A stretch of DNA of 64,000 nucleotides from Alphaproteobacteria bacterium (GCA_030428615.1 JAUIDN010000007.1:1-64000), one strand, 5' to 3'; numbered from the stretch's first letter, positions 18,759-28,580 are shown. A program made the numbers and translations. Notes: a model not told the origin generated them from the letters alone.

Positions 18759-19994
18759 TTACTGTCCACCACGATCCATGGCAATGATCCAGGGCAGTGG
18801 ATTTATCGGCTTTCCCTTTTGTCTTAATTCTACATATAGTTTCTGGCGAGAATTAGACGCATTCGACTCTGCGGACATTTGTCCTACAGGTTCCCCTTTT
18901 AATATCCATTGTCCTACAATACCATTAATATTTTCCATACCAGCCAAAAGCGTATGATACCCCTCTCCGTGGGCAATGATCAAGAGTTGACCATAAGAAC
19001 GAAATTTGCCAGCAAAAACAATCTGACCTTCATGGGGTGCGATCACTGTAGCACCTGGTCTGGTGTCGACCATTATGCCCTTTGATCTTTGTCCCGTGGA
19101 AAGTAGCTGGTTAAATTGCTGGTTAATGCTGCCGCGGGCAGGAAGCGGTAGATTTCCCTTCGCACCTGCGAAATTCAAGTTCTCTTGCGGCATCGGGATT
19201 GATGCGCTGGCAACGGCTTCTTCGGCGGTGCTCGGTTTGTCACGCAGAGCCTCAACGGCTCTTTTCGCGGCTTCGTCCCGCAAGGCTATTTCTTTCTCTA
19301 TTTTATCTATAAGGTCTTGTAAATCCTTGGCATTTTCGGCAAAACTTTTTAATTTCTGGCGCTCCTGTACCGTTGAATATTCAAGGTCTTTTTGGCGGGC
19401 CATTCTTTTTTTAAGAAGCACGTCAATTTCGTCATTGGCGATGACAAGTTTTGTGAGTTCCGCGCGAAGTTCCGTATTTTCCTGTAATATATCTTCACGA
19501 ACATTATTAAGTTCAGAAAGATCTCCCTGTAAAATATCTGCGCGGTCCCTTAAATCAGGTAAAATAACCTTCAGCAACGAAGTGGTACGCAGGGTGTTTA
19601 TCGCTTCATCGGGTTTAAAGGCCACAACGCTTGTTTTTTGAATACTCAGGCGCTGCATCGCACCAAGTGTTGACGCCATTTCAAATTTCTTAACCTGCAG
19701 ATTGTCTTCAAGTTCCAGCTCACGTTTTCTGAGCTCTTTCAAATTTTCTTCTTTATCTGAAATTTCAGTTTCTATTGATCTGATCTGCGCGGCTGATTTC
19801 ACCAAATCTTTTTGAATTTTTTCTATTTCCAGCCTGACGGCGCGGGCTTGTCCTTCCAGGCTTTCTGCTTTTTGTGAGGTTTCTTCGATCTGCTTTCTTA
19901 TCTCGTTAAGTTTTTCACTATTTGCCTGTTTGTTTTCCCTGATCTGCGCAGGAGCGGAAACAGACATTACAATATAAGGCACCATAACCGTCAA
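18759..19994 (-). CDS. envC: murein hydrolase activator EnvC (degenerate M23)
   Basis: The product has a long coiled coil (about residues 20-260, Glu/Lys/Leu-rich) and a C-terminal LytM/M23 fold (GIMVDTRPGATVIAPHEGQI to VGQM). The first metal ligand His is replaced (RSKGIMVD) and the HxH is reduced to HTLLAG, so it is probably inactive as a peptidase and works as an amidase activator under FtsEX, as EnvC does. The start is a problem. The only canonical in-frame start is TTG 19994, giving MTVMVPYIVMSVSAPAQ without a charged n-region. Further upstream the same frame encodes TSRKIINRLFVILTV, a proper signal-peptide beginning, reachable only from ATA 20033 (AGGAC upstream) or ATT 20054 (GAGGT upstream). 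Confidence 0.88.
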   Translation of the reverse strand: MTVMVPYIVMSVSAPAQIRENKQANSEKLNEIRKQIEETSQKAESLEGQARAVRLEIEKIQKDLVKSAAQIRSIETEISDKEENLKELRKRELELEDNLQVKKFEMASTLGAMQRLSIQKTSVVAFKPDEAINTLRTTSLLKVILPDLRDRADILQGDLSELNNVREDILQENTELRAELTKLVIANDEIDVLLKKRMARQKDLEYSTVQERQKLKSFAENAKDLQDLIDKIEKEIALRDEAAKRAVEALRDKPSTAEEAVASASIPMPQENLNFAGAKGNLPLPARGSINQQFNQLLSTGQRSKGIMVDTRPGATVIAPHEGQIVFAGKFRSYGQLLIIAHGEGYHTLLAGMENINGIVGQWILKGEPVGQMSAESNASNSRQKLYVELRQKGKPINPLPWIIAMDRGGQ

Positions 19995-20069
19995 TATGAC
20001 AAATAAACGGTTTATTATTTTCCGACTGGTTATGTTCTGTCCTATTTTGTAAATGTGTCTACCTCGTAT

Positions 20070-21638
20070 TTATAATACGTTTATCAGGCTTTTTCCCGTC
20101 ATAGCTTCCGGTTGATCAATCTTCATCAATTCAAGAATGGTTGGTGCGACATCGCAAAGCGCACCGTCATTTAGCGAAACTTTATCGTTTGACACCGCTT
20201 CACTTCCCACAAGAATAAAGGGTACCAGATTGGTGGTATGTGCCGTATGTGGACCACCGGTATTAGGGTCTTTCATAAGTTCAATATTACCGTGGTCTGC
20301 GGTGACCAGCATCGATCCGCCAACCTTTTCAATTGCGCTACGTAACCGACCCAGGCAAAGATCAATTGTTTCAACCGCTTTTAATGCGGCCTCAAGAACA
20401 CCCGTATGGCCAACCATGTCCGGATTGGCGTAATTGACAACAATCAGATCAAACCTGTTGGAGGTTATAGCGCCCACCAGTTTATCCGTTACTTCCGGTG
20501 CGGACATTTCCGGTTTTAAATCGTATGTAGCCACATCCGGTGACGGTATTAATATACGCTCTTCCCCTTCATACATTTCCTCACTGCCCCCATTGAAAAA
20601 GAAGGTTACATGGGCAAACTTCTCTGTTTCCGCGATGCGTAACTGTTTAAGGCCGTGACTGGACACGGTCTCACCCAGCGTGTCTTTCAACGATTCCGAC
20701 GGAAACAGGCAATCCATGTGTTTAATAAGGGCATCCGAATATTTCGTCATGCCAATGGCAGCACTTAGTTTAATCGTCACGGGTTTTTTGAAACCAGAAA
20801 AATCGGGGTCAACAAAGGTTGCTAAAATTTCTCTTGCGCGGTCGGCACGGAAATTTGCCATCACAATGGCATCACCATCCCGCATACCGCGATAGTTGCC
20901 AATTATACTTGGTTCAATAAATTCATCTGTCAGGCCTGCTTCATAAGCATCATTTACGGCCGCAAGGGCATCGGTGACGTTATTTCCTTTGGCTTGGCTG
21001 ATGGCATCATGGGCCTTAGTAACCCGGTCCCAGCGATTATCACGGTCCATTGCATAATATCTGCCACAAACGGTGGCAATTGAAACATCATTTAGACCAT
21101 TAATATCGTTTTCGAATTTAGTGATAAATTCAACGGCGCTTTTTGGGGGCACATCGCGCCCGTCAGTGAAGGCATGTATGACAACCGGTATGCCGTGGCT
21201 GTCATATTCACGGGCGAGTGCAACCATATGTTTTTGGTGACTGTGGACGCCGCCAGATGACAGAAGCCCCATTATATGACATGTCCCGCCATTTTTCTTC
21301 AGCGTAGTGATAGAATTTTTAAGACATTCGATATCTTTGATTTCATCTTTTTTTATGGCTTCATCAATACGTGGCAAGTCCTGCATTACAACGCGGCCAC
21401 CACCGATATTCATATGCCCCACCTCGGAATTTCCCATTTGACCGTCGGGAAGGCCCACTGCAAGTCCGGACGTCTGAAGGTGCGCTTTTGGAAATGTCGA
21501 ATGCATAACGTCATAGTTCGGGGTATCCGCCATCTTGATAGCATTGTTTTCGGTTGCTTCGCGCTCGCCCCATCCATCAAGGATACACAGGACAACGGGT
21601 TTCGTCTTTTTTATGGTCATTTTTGTCATGTTTCCCAT
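20070..21638 (-). CDS. gpmI: phosphoglycerate mutase, cofactor-independent
   Basis: GpmI interconverts 3- and 2-phosphoglycerate in glycolysis using a phospho-serine intermediate and two Mn ions. The 522-residue product has VVLCILDGWGEREATENNAI with metal ligand D21, the nucleophile S71 in GNSEVGHMNIGGGR, ADHGN near the C-terminus, and GGPHTAHTTNLVPF. Starts at residue 1, 4 or 7 (21638, 21629 or 21620) are all possible; none has a strong ribosome site. It lies between rlmH and envC in the long minus-strand run. Confidence 0.95.
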   Translation of the reverse strand: MGNMTKMTIKKTKPVVLCILDGWGEREATENNAIKMADTPNYDVMHSTFPKAHLQTSGLAVGLPDGQMGNSEVGHMNIGGGRVVMQDLPRIDEAIKKDEIKDIECLKNSITTLKKNGGTCHIMGLLSSGGVHSHQKHMVALAREYDSHGIPVVIHAFTDGRDVPPKSAVEFITKFENDINGLNDVSIATVCGRYYAMDRDNRWDRVTKAHDAISQAKGNNVTDALAAVNDAYEAGLTDEFIEPSIIGNYRGMRDGDAIVMANFRADRAREILATFVDPDFSGFKKPVTIKLSAAIGMTKYSDALIKHMDCLFPSESLKDTLGETVSSHGLKQLRIAETEKFAHVTFFFNGGSEEMYEGEERILIPSPDVATYDLKPEMSAPEVTDKLVGAITSNRFDLIVVNYANPDMVGHTGVLEAALKAVETIDLCLGRLRSAIEKVGGSMLVTADHGNIELMKDPNTGGPHTAHTTNLVPFILVGSEAVSNDKVSLNDGALCDVAPTILELMKIDQPEAMTGKSLINVL

Positions 21639-21701
21639 TATACAACCAATTAATTTTAAAGGAAAATATAAAGAAGGTTTGTTAATGCAGTATGAATATT
21701 T

Positions 21702-22160
21702 TCAGTCTTTGTGATACGGGTGTCCCTGCAGAATGGTCGATGCCCTGTATAATTGCTCAGACAGCATGGCCCGTATCATCATATGCGGCCACGTCATTGC
21801 CCCAAATGAAAGCAACATGTTGGCGCGCTCCTTAACTTTTGGGTCATAACCATCCGCACCACCAATCAGGATAACAAGTGAAGAAACGCCCTGATCCTGA
21901 AAATCACTGATTTTTTTGGCAAAGGAGGCGCTGCGCATCTCTTTACCCCGTTCGTCAAGGGCAATGATATAAGCCCCTTCGGGGATCGCAGAGAGGATCA
22001 GATCCGCCTCACGGGCCATCCGTTCCGCGCCTTTTATGGGGCGTTTTTCTTCAACTTCGGTGATTTTGATATCCCAGGGACACCGTTTTAAATAGGTGTC
22101 TATCAGTTCCTTTTCCGGGCTTTTCTTCAAATGACCGACAGCGACGATGGTTATATTCAT
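21702..22160 (-). CDS. rlmH: 23S rRNA pseudouridine-1915 methyltransferase RlmH
   Basis: RlmH methylates N3 of pseudouridine 1915 of 23S rRNA using SAM. The 152-residue product shows the SPOUT-type C-terminal knot: VILIGGADGYDPKVKERANM, then LSFGAMTWPHMMIRAMLSEQLYRA and a C-terminal GHPYHKD. The start overlaps the end of rsfS by 4 bases (ATGA). Co-occurrence with rsfS and nadD is the standard order. Confidence 0.95.
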   Translation of the reverse strand: MNITIVAVGHLKKSPEKELIDTYLKRCPWDIKITEVEEKRPIKGAERMAREADLILSAIPEGAYIIALDERGKEMRSASFAKKISDFQDQGVSSLVILIGGADGYDPKVKERANMLLSFGAMTWPHMMIRAMLSEQLYRASTILQGHPYHKD

Positions 22161-22603
22161 TCTTCTTCTGATGTTTCGGATGCAGCCATCATTTTCGCGG
22201 GCGTAAAGTCAGCAGCCCACATTTTTTCAAGATTATAAAAGCTGCGTACTTCCGGGCGGAAAATATGGACAATGATATTACCGGCATCCAAAAGAACCCA
22301 GTCGGCTTTTTCCATTCCCTCAAGTTTGCATCCGTAGGCCGTCGCGTGTTTCAGTTTCCGGTAAAGATGATCGGCAATCGCCGCGACCTGTCGTGTTGAG
22401 CGCCCCGATGCAATTACCATCGAATCGGCGATGCTGGTTTTCCCGGCCAGGTCAATTTTTATGATATCTTCTGCTTTATCATCTTCTAAAGAATTAATAA
22501 CTAATTCCTGAAGATCCGCCGATGATAACGGCGTTTTCGGACTTGAGCTGTCCTTTAACTCATTTGTGTTGTGCACTTTTAAGTCTGTAACCTCTTGATT
22601 CAC
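22157..22603 (-). CDS. rsfS: ribosome silencing factor RsfS
   Basis: RsfS binds ribosomal protein L14 and blocks subunit joining in poor conditions. The 148-residue product has an N-terminal low-complexity extension (about 28 residues) and then the DUF143 core: DKAEDIIKIDLAGKTSIADSM, ASGRSTRQVAAIADHL and EGMEKADWVLLDAGNIIVHIF in family order. It overlaps nadD and rlmH by 4 bases each, so the three are translationally coupled. Confidence 0.94.
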   Translation of the reverse strand: MNQEVTDLKVHNTNELKDSSSPKTPLSSADLQELVINSLEDDKAEDIIKIDLAGKTSIADSMVIASGRSTRQVAAIADHLYRKLKHATAYGCKLEGMEKADWVLLDAGNIIVHIFRPEVRSFYNLEKMWAADFTPAKMMAASETSEEE

Positions 22604-23184
22604 TTGTTGTTACTGCGTATTTCCGTTGAAGACACCGGGTTTTCAGTTAATTCGTAAAAAACCCATGCCGGTGGTTTTAATCGATGAAGCAGCCGCGCAT
22701 CTTCATCTTTAATCCTGTAATTCTTGAGCTCTATTGCTGCGACACTCTCTAAACTTGCATTAGAATAACTTGGACGATTGAAAATCGCAATCGGAACTAT
22801 TTCAGCGATCCTGCGCCATTCTTTCCATTGGTGAAATTGTACTAAGTTATCGGCACCCATGAGCCACACAAAATGATAGCTGGGAAGGTTCGCAATTAAC
22901 CGTTCGAGAGTATCAACCGTGTATGTCGTTTCAAAATTACGTTCCATGTCAGAAACAATAATGCGGGGGTCGTTGGCGATCTTTTTTGCCGATTTCAAAC
23001 GTTCCTCGAAAGGCGCAATTGTTGTTTCATCTTTTAAGGGATTTCCCGGCGAGACGAGCCACCAGACAAAATCCAGTTCAAGAAACTCAAGCGCGCGCAG
23101 ACTTATTTCAAGATGCCCTTCATGGGCAGGGTTAAAGGATCCGCCGAGCAGCCCGATTTTAGGATTATGGCCTTGTTTGTCCAT
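22600..23184 (-). CDS. nadD: nicotinate-nucleotide adenylyltransferase
   Basis: NadD adenylates nicotinate mononucleotide in NAD synthesis. The 194-residue product opens with the nucleotidyltransferase motif [18 protein letters not shown] (HxGH class), then [12 protein letters not shown] and [19 protein letters not shown], and ends with the SSTEIR motif. It overlaps the end of proA by 20 bases and the start of rsfS by 4. Confidence 0.95.
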   Translation of the reverse strand: MDKQGHNPKIGLLGGSFNPAHEGHLEISLRALEFLELDFVWWLVSPGNPLKDETTIAPFEERLKSAKKIANDPRIIVSDMERNFETTYTVDTLERLIANLPSYHFVWLMGADNLVQFHQWKEWRRIAEIVPIAIFNRPSYSNASLESVAAIELKNYRIKDEDARLLHRLKPPAWVFYELTENPVSSTEIRSNNK

Positions 23185-24436
23185 TGCCTCTTACCAGATA
23201 TTTATAACTTGTGAGTTGTTCCAGACCGACAGGTCCGCGGGCGTGCATTTTCCCGGTTGAAATACCGATCTCTGCACCCATACCAAATTCACCGCCATCC
23301 GCGTATTGGGTGGAGGCGTTATGAAGTACAATGGCGCTGTCGACTTCATTCAAAAACTTCTCTGCCGTTGGGACGCTGTCTGTAACGATGGCGTCGGTAT
23401 GATTTGATCCATATTTTGCAATATGGTCAATTGCACCGTCTACACCATTTACAGCCCTTACCGAAACAATCGCGTCGAGATATTCGGTTCCCCAGTCTTC
23501 TTCGGTTGCATCAACAGCATCGGGAAATACAGATTTTATTTTTGCATCACCACGAATTTCACATCCCTTTTCATGAAGGGCGGCTAGAATTTTAGGTGCG
23601 AAACTTTGTACAACCTTACTATCTATCAGTAATGTTTCTGCGGAGCCACAAATGCCTGTTCGGCGCATTTTTGCATTGACGGCGATGGCGGTCGCCATAT
23701 CAATATTGGCGTCTTTATCGACATAAACATGACAGATACCATCCAAATGCGCCATGACCGGTACGCGGCTTTCGTTTTGAACCCGTTCTATCAGTGATTT
23801 TCCGCCGCGTGGCACGATTATATCGACATAATCGGAAAGCCGTAGTAATTCCCCCACGGCCGCCCGGTCCTGCGTTGGGATAAGCTGTATCGACGCTTCA
23901 GGCAGCTTTGCTGCTTTTAACCCTTTTACCAGACAGGCGTGGATAGCACGGCTTGAATGGGTACTTTCGCTTCCGCAGCGAAGGATTGACGCATTGCCGG
24001 ATTTAAGACAAAGTACGCCCGCATCAGCGGTAACATTTGGACGTGATTCAAAAATAATCCCAATAACGCCGAGTGGCACACGAACACGGGAAATTTTTAA
24101 CCCGTTTGGTCTTACCTGCTCATCTAGGATATCACCAATCGGATCTTTCAGTTTCATTATATCTTCAATGCTTTTTGCAATTGCTTTTATGCGTTCTTCA
24201 TTAAGCATAAGCCGGTCAACCATGGCTCCTGCGAGACCGCGGCCCTTCGCTATTTCCATGTCTTTTTTGTTGGCAGCGATAATGTCGGGAAGGGAGCTTT
24301 TTATTTCATCAGAAGCCGCTTTTAAGGCCGTGTTTTTCTGTTCTGTTGAGGCAAGGGCCAGTATTTCGGATGCTTTTTTTGCCTTCCGCCCAATATCCTT
24401 CATTAGAATTTTAATTTCATTTTCGTTATTCATCAT
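23165..24436 (-). CDS. proA: gamma-glutamyl phosphate reductase
   Basis: ProA reduces gamma-glutamyl phosphate to glutamate semialdehyde in proline synthesis. The 423-residue product has an aldehyde-dehydrogenase fold, with [17 protein letters not shown] and the catalytic C263 in [13 protein letters not shown], and ends [22 protein letters not shown]. The start lies 12 bases after the proB stop, and the 3' end overlaps nadD. Confidence 0.96.
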   Translation of the reverse strand: MMNNENEIKILMKDIGRKAKKASEILALASTEQKNTALKAASDEIKSSLPDIIAANKKDMEIAKGRGLAGAMVDRLMLNEERIKAIAKSIEDIMKLKDPIGDILDEQVRPNGLKISRVRVPLGVIGIIFESRPNVTADAGVLCLKSGNASILRCGSESTHSSRAIHACLVKGLKAAKLPEASIQLIPTQDRAAVGELLRLSDYVDIIVPRGGKSLIERVQNESRVPVMAHLDGICHVYVDKDANIDMATAIAVNAKMRRTGICGSAETLLIDSKVVQSFAPKILAALHEKGCEIRGDAKIKSVFPDAVDATEEDWGTEYLDAIVSVRAVNGVDGAIDHIAKYGSNHTDAIVTDSVPTAEKFLNEVDSAIVLHNASTQYADGGEFGMGAEIGISTGKMHARGPVGLEQLTSYKYLVRGNGQTRP

Positions 24437-24448
24437 ATTTCCTACGCT

Positions 24449-25579
24449 CTAACTCATTACCATATCGCTGCGGTGGATTAATTCTTCCCGGCCACCATAC
24501 CCAAGAATTTTTTCGATATCGCTACTCTTGATGCCGATGATCTTTCTGGCATCTTCAGAGGTGTATGCGATCAAACCGCGGGCTATTTCCTTATTTTTGC
24601 TATCCGTTACTTTAACGGTATCTCCTCGACTGAATTTACCGGAAACCTTAATAACACCAGCAGGAAGAAGGCTTTTACCTGCAAATAAGGCTTTTTTTGC
24701 CCCTTCGTCAATCACCAGCGTGCCGACGGGAGCCAAGGTTCCCGCTATCCATTTTTTCTTTGATGCCAGTGGCGTTGTTGATGCCACAAACCATGTTCCA
24801 TGACCATTTCTGATATATTCTGCAATTGGGCTCTGTACCTTACCATTTACGATAATCATATGGCAGGCGCTGGTTGTTGCAATGCTGGCGGCGGCAATTT
24901 TGGTAATCATTCCCCCCTTGCCAAAACCGGTTGAAACCGGTTCACCGGCCATCTTTTCAATTTCCGGTGTAATTTTATCAACCCGATCAATGAATTTTGC
25001 GGTTTTGTCTGATTTTGGATCGGCTGTATACAGCCCATCAATATCAGAAAGCAGGAACAGACAATCTGCTTCGCACATGGATGCCACCCTTGCGGCGAGA
25101 CGATCATTATCGCCAAATCTTACTTCGTCGGTTGCGACGGTATCATTTTCATTGATTACCGGTACCACACCCAGCTCCAATAGCCGGTTTATTGTTCCGC
25201 GCGCATTGAGATACTGACTACGATCTTCCGTGTTGCTGTACGTTAGAAGCACCTGAGCAGCTGGTATCTCGTGTTTTGCCAGTTTCTCACGATATGTTGC
25301 TGCAAGCTCGATCTGTCCTATTGCGGCAGCGGCTTGATTTTCAACGAGCTTTTTACTCATTTTAAGACCAAGAATTTTGCGGCCCAGCGCGATAGAGCCG
25401 GAAGAAACGAGAATAACATCTTTGCCCTGCGATTTTAGCAGGGCGACGTCTTTAGCGATATTTGAAAGCCATTCGTTTCTTAATTTTCCCGTTTTTTCAT
25501 CGACGAGAAGGGCAGAACCGATTTTGATTACTACCCTGTTTATATTCTCAAGTAAGTTATTACTGCTTAAATCGCTCAT
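24449..25579 (-). CDS. proB: glutamate 5-kinase
   Basis: ProB phosphorylates glutamate in the first step of proline synthesis. The product has the amino-acid kinase domain (VVIKIGSALLVDEKTG, VSSGSIALG, NENDTVATDEVRFGDNDRLAA) and a C-terminal PUA domain (about the last 80 residues, including GDTVKVTDSKNKEIARGL). I use the ATG at 25579, two bases after the obgE stop; an in-frame GTG-free extension to ATG 25597 overlaps obgE and has AAGGA placed too close to it. Coupling to obgE is clear either way. Confidence 0.94.
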   Translation of the reverse strand: MSDLSSNNLLENINRVVIKIGSALLVDEKTGKLRNEWLSNIAKDVALLKSQGKDVILVSSGSIALGRKILGLKMSKKLVENQAAAAIGQIELAATYREKLAKHEIPAAQVLLTYSNTEDRSQYLNARGTINRLLELGVVPVINENDTVATDEVRFGDNDRLAARVASMCEADCLFLLSDIDGLYTADPKSDKTAKFIDRVDKITPEIEKMAGEPVSTGFGKGGMITKIAAASIATTSACHMIIVNGKVQSPIAEYIRNGHGTWFVASTTPLASKKKWIAGTLAPVGTLVIDEGAKKALFAGKSLLPAGVIKVSGKFSRGDTVKVTDSKNKEIARGLIAYTSEDARKIIGIKSSDIEKILGYGGREELIHRSDMVMS

Positions 25580-25581
25580 TT

Positions 25582-26655
25582 TTAAATCGGGGACCATTCC
25601 TTGGAAGAAGCAGGCTCATCATCTTCTTCTGCTTTTTCTGCTTCTTGCTCTTCCTTTTCTTTCATTCTGACGGCTTCAACATTTTCAAGAAGTGCTCTTA
25701 ATACTTCCGTGACACCTTGGCCGGTTACACCGGACATGGGGAGGATCGGAGCGTCCGTCACTGTTTTCAACTCATCAGTGAGCATTTTAACAAGCTCGTC
25801 ATCCAGTGCATCAATTTTATTCAAAGCAATTATTTCTTTTTTCTCCGACAACCCTTCTCCATATTCCTGAAGTTCGTGGCGAACGGTTTCATAAGCATCA
25901 ACCACATCATCACCAGTAGCATCAATCACATGGAGGATGGTTGCACAGCGCTCAATGTGACCAAGGAAGCGGTCACCAAGTCCCAGCCCTTCATGGGCGC
26001 CTTCAATTAATCCCGGAATATCGGCGATCACAAATTCCTTATTATCAACATATACGACACCCAGTTGCGGCTTTAAGGTCGTAAATGGATAATCAGCAAT
26101 TTTTGGTTTTGCCCGGCTTGCGGCAGAAAGAAAGGTAGATTTCCCCGCATTTGGTAGACCGACAAGTCCCGTGTCTGCCATTAGTTTAAGCTGCATCCAT
26201 ATCCACATTTCTTCAGCGGGGCCACCGCTTGTAGTTTGTCGCGGGGCCTGATTGACGGATGTTTTAAAGCTCGCGTTTCCACGTCCGCCTTTGCCGCCTT
26301 CCAGCATCAGAACGGATTGGCCAGCTTCCGTCAGATCGGCGAGCATCACGTCGTTATTCTCATCGAAAATCTGTGTTCCAACCGGGACTTTAAGGATTAC
26401 GTCATCACCTTTGGCGCCAGTACGGTTTTGTCCCATGCCGTGCATGCCGCGGCCCGCTTTAAAATGCTGTTTGTAGCGATAATCGATAAGTGTGTTTAAT
26501 CCTTCGACTGCCTCGATGATGATGTGACCACCGCGCCCGCCATTGCCGCCGTCGGGACCCCCGAATTCAACGCTTTTTTCACGCCGGAAGCTAAGGCACC
26601 CCACGCCGCCAGCGCCGGATTTAATATAGGTTTTGCATTGGTCAAGAAACTTCAT
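25582..26655 (-). CDS. obgE: GTPase ObgE/CgtA
   Basis: Obg acts in late 50S assembly and stress signalling. The 357-residue product has the glycine-rich Obg fold ([27 protein letters not shown]) in residues 1-160, then a GTPase domain with G1 [31 protein letters not shown] and NKID. The acidic, low-complexity tail (about the last 25 residues) is common in Obg. The gene begins about 60 bases after the rpmA terminator, so it is probably transcribed from its own promoter or by read-through. Confidence 0.96.
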   Translation of the reverse strand: MKFLDQCKTYIKSGAGGVGCLSFRREKSVEFGGPDGGNGGRGGHIIIEAVEGLNTLIDYRYKQHFKAGRGMHGMGQNRTGAKGDDVILKVPVGTQIFDENNDVMLADLTEAGQSVLMLEGGKGGRGNASFKTSVNQAPRQTTSGGPAEEMWIWMQLKLMADTGLVGLPNAGKSTFLSAASRAKPKIADYPFTTLKPQLGVVYVDNKEFVIADIPGLIEGAHEGLGLGDRFLGHIERCATILHVIDATGDDVVDAYETVRHELQEYGEGLSEKKEIIALNKIDALDDELVKMLTDELKTVTDAPILPMSGVTGQGVTEVLRALLENVEAVRMKEKEEQEAEKAEEDDEPASSKEWSPI

Positions 26656-26718
26656 AATATTCTCGAAACATTTCCATTAATTTTCAGGACTATAGCTTAT
26701 ATAATCTCATTTAGGCGT

Positions 26719-26752
26719 AAAAAAAAGGAGAGTGATCGATCATTCTCCTTTT
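26719..26752 (-). terminator. terminator of rplU-rpmA
   Basis: On the minus strand AAAGGAGAATGATCGATCAC pairs with itself as a long palindrome (TGATCGATCA at the centre, GGAGA/TCTCC arms) and is followed by eight T residues. It lies 30 bases beyond the rpmA stop. The stem contains two mismatched positions. Confidence 0.8.
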
Positions 26753-26780
26753 CAAGTCTTTTATGGCGATGAATTTTATT

Positions 26781-27038
26781 TTAGGCGTCTTCTTCGACAG
26801 AAACGAAATTACGTTTTAATTTACCTTTATAAAATTTTATCTTGCCTTCTGTAAGAGCGAAAAGTGTATGATCTTTACCCATACCAACATTGTCACCCGG
26901 GTAAAATTTTGTACCGCGCTGGCGGACAATGATATTTCCCGGCGCGACAGCCTCGCCACCAAATTTTTTAACACCAAGGCGACGACCTGCTGAATCGCGA
27001 CCATTTCGGGAACTACCACCAGCTTTCTTATGTGCCAT
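26781..27038 (-). CDS. rpmA: 50S ribosomal protein L27
   Basis: The 85-residue product begins [20 protein letters not shown], the invariant L27 N-terminus that reaches into the peptidyl-transferase centre, and continues [20 protein letters not shown]. No cleavable N-terminal extension is present, unlike in Firmicutes. It follows rplU by 2 bases and is closed by the terminator at 26719-26752. Confidence 0.98.
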   Translation of the reverse strand: MAHKKAGGSSRNGRDSAGRRLGVKKFGGEAVAPGNIIVRQRGTKFYPGDNVGMGKDHTLFALTEGKIKFYKGKLKRNFVSVEEDA

Positions 27039-27040
27039 CG

Positions 27041-27580
27041 TTATTTCTCCTTAGTTTTCGTTGTTGTCTTCTTTGCAGCGGGCTTTTTTGCGGCTGCTTT
27101 CTTCGGGGCGGCCTTTTTTGGGGCGGCTTTTTTAGTGTCGGCTTTAGTGTCGGCTTTTGCGGCAGGTTTTTTCACTGCTGCTTTTTTCGGAGCTGCCTTT
27201 TTGGGCGCTTCTTTCTTTTCTTCCGCTTTTGCCGCTACCTTTTTCGGTGCTGCTTTCTTTTCAGCAGTGCCTTTGCCAATATCTGTAATGCGCAGAACAG
27301 TCTGTTCTTGTCTGTGGCCCGCTTTCCTGCGGTAGTTTTGGCGGCGCTTTTTCTTAAACACGATTATTTTCGCGGCGCGCGCCTGTTCCAGAATTTCCGC
27401 TGTTACCACAGTTCCGGAAACGGCAGGTGTGCCCACCTTAACGCCTTTGTCGTCACCGACCATCAGCACGTTATCAAGAGAAACGGATGAACCGGCTTCT
27501 CCATCCAGTTTTTCAACTTTGATTACATCGCCAACAGCAACTTTATATTGCTTGGCGCCAGTTTTGATGACTGCAAACAT
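27041..27580 (-). CDS. rplU: 50S ribosomal protein L21 with Lys/Ala-rich C-terminal extension
   Basis: Residues 1-103 form a normal L21 ([20 protein letters not shown] to [11 protein letters not shown]). About 76 further residues follow, made of repeats such as KKAAPKKAA and AAKKPAAK ending in TKTKEK, resembling histone-H1-like tails. Extended L21 proteins are known in alphaproteobacteria, so the tail is likely genuine rather than a frameshift; its frame is continuous to a stop two bases before rpmA. AGGAAAAC precedes the ATG. Transcription and leader signals are described separately. Confidence 0.96.
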   Translation of the reverse strand: MFAVIKTGAKQYKVAVGDVIKVEKLDGEAGSSVSLDNVLMVGDDKGVKVGTPAVSGTVVTAEILEQARAAKIIVFKKKRRQNYRRKAGHRQEQTVLRITDIGKGTAEKKAAPKKVAAKAEEKKEAPKKAAPKKAAVKKPAAKADTKADTKKAAPKKAAPKKAAAKKPAAKKTTTKTKEK

Positions 27581-27606
27581 AATGTTTTCCTATTTTATCT
27601 TCTGGT

Positions 27607-27662
27607 CATAGCCGGTAATGGACGTTGTCCATATTTTCTGACCGGTTTATGACGAATGTCAT
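27607..27662 (-). promoter_or_regulatory. structured 5' leader of rplU-rpmA
   Basis: On the minus strand CATAAACCGGT (27641-27651) pairs with ACCGGCTATG (27607-27616), enclosing an inner perfect hairpin ATGGAC/GTCCAT (27618-27632). A further hairpin ATGAC-ATTC-GTCAT at 27649-27662 partly competes with the outer stem. The structure ends 27 bases before the rplU start. Ribosomal-protein leaders often bind the encoded protein; that is inference here. Confidence 0.5.
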
Positions 27663-27704
27663 CTTTAAAATGTGAGAATCTTTCCCACCATTAAAAGTGG
27701 CCGA

Positions 27705-27732
27705 AATATAGCGCTCAAACAGCTTGTGTCAA
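27705..27732 (-). promoter_or_regulatory. promoter of rplU-rpmA
   Basis: On the minus strand TTGACA (27727-27732), a 16-base spacer and TATATT (27705-27710) form a near-consensus housekeeping promoter. The expected start point near 27698 gives a leader of about 120 bases containing the hairpins at 27607-27662. Confidence 0.7.
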
Positions 27733-27749
27733 GGGTTTTTGTGAATAAT

Positions 27750-28508
27750 TCATGCGCAGGAAGCAATTAATCTCATACGGTCTTCGTCGATTATTTTGAT
27801 ATAGTGATTTTCCTCAAGCGAAATGATCTTTTCCTTGCTCAGTATTGTGAACTGCCGGCTTATGGTTTCTATGGTTAATCCCAAATAATCTGCGATATCT
27901 GACCGGCTCATCGGCAAATATATGAAACCATCGGGCACATGACTGATAGGGTTGGATTTATCGGACATGCTTAACAGAAAGGAGCATAATTTTTCTTTGG
28001 CACTTTTACGACCAAGAAGAAGCATTTGATCCTGACTTGCCTGAAGTTCCGTCCTCGTAATGTCCAGAACTTTTTGCCCCAATACGGGTAGTTCAATAAA
28101 TTTTTCAAATATCTGCGTTCTCGGCATTCTGCATAAATTAACGTCAGTTATGGTTTCTGCGGAACATGTATATCCATTTGCGCACGCCAATCCGAAAAAT
28201 TCGCCGGGAAATAAAAAGTCGATAATTTGACGCCTCCCGTCGGAAAGCATTTTGGAAAGCCGTATACAGCCGGTCTGTATAGTAAATAAATAGTTGGCCT
28301 GATCCCCTTCAGCACAAACCAGCTGTTTTGGGTGCAAACTGAAGCATTTTGATATTTCTGAAATGGTCGAAACCTCAGAATCTTTTAAAACGCTACACAT
28401 GGAAACATGTCTGGCAATGCACTGATTACATGACGTGGCACACAATTCCGATGATGAGTTGCTGCCCACATCATCGGGTGCACAACGTTGCTGCTTACCT
28501 AAAATCAT
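27750..28508 (-). CDS. Crp/Fnr family regulator with FNR-type cysteine cluster
   Basis: The 252-residue product has an N-terminal Cys group (CNQCIARHVSMC, a Cx2Cx7C pattern) typical of oxygen-sensing FnrN/FixK-type proteins, a cyclic-nucleotide-like beta-roll (about residues 55-160) with a further Cys in FFGLACANGYTC, and a C-terminal winged helix (MSRSDIADYLGLTIETISR). A [4Fe-4S] oxygen sensor is likely. It follows the zinc TonB receptor gene on the same strand, but a long inverted repeat separates them. Targets cannot be deduced from the window. Confidence 0.85.
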   Translation of the reverse strand: MILGKQQRCAPDDVGSNSSSELCATSCNQCIARHVSMCSVLKDSEVSTISEISKCFSLHPKQLVCAEGDQANYLFTIQTGCIRLSKMLSDGRRQIIDFLFPGEFFGLACANGYTCSAETITDVNLCRMPRTQIFEKFIELPVLGQKVLDITRTELQASQDQMLLLGRKSAKEKLCSFLLSMSDKSNPISHVPDGFIYLPMSRSDIADYLGLTIETISRQFTILSKEKIISLEENHYIKIIDEDRMRLIASCA

Positions 28509-28580
28509 ACTAAACCCTGCGTTTATATAACCCTTACCTTTTTCTAATCATATCTCATGGATTTTTGTAAGGCTACTGAA

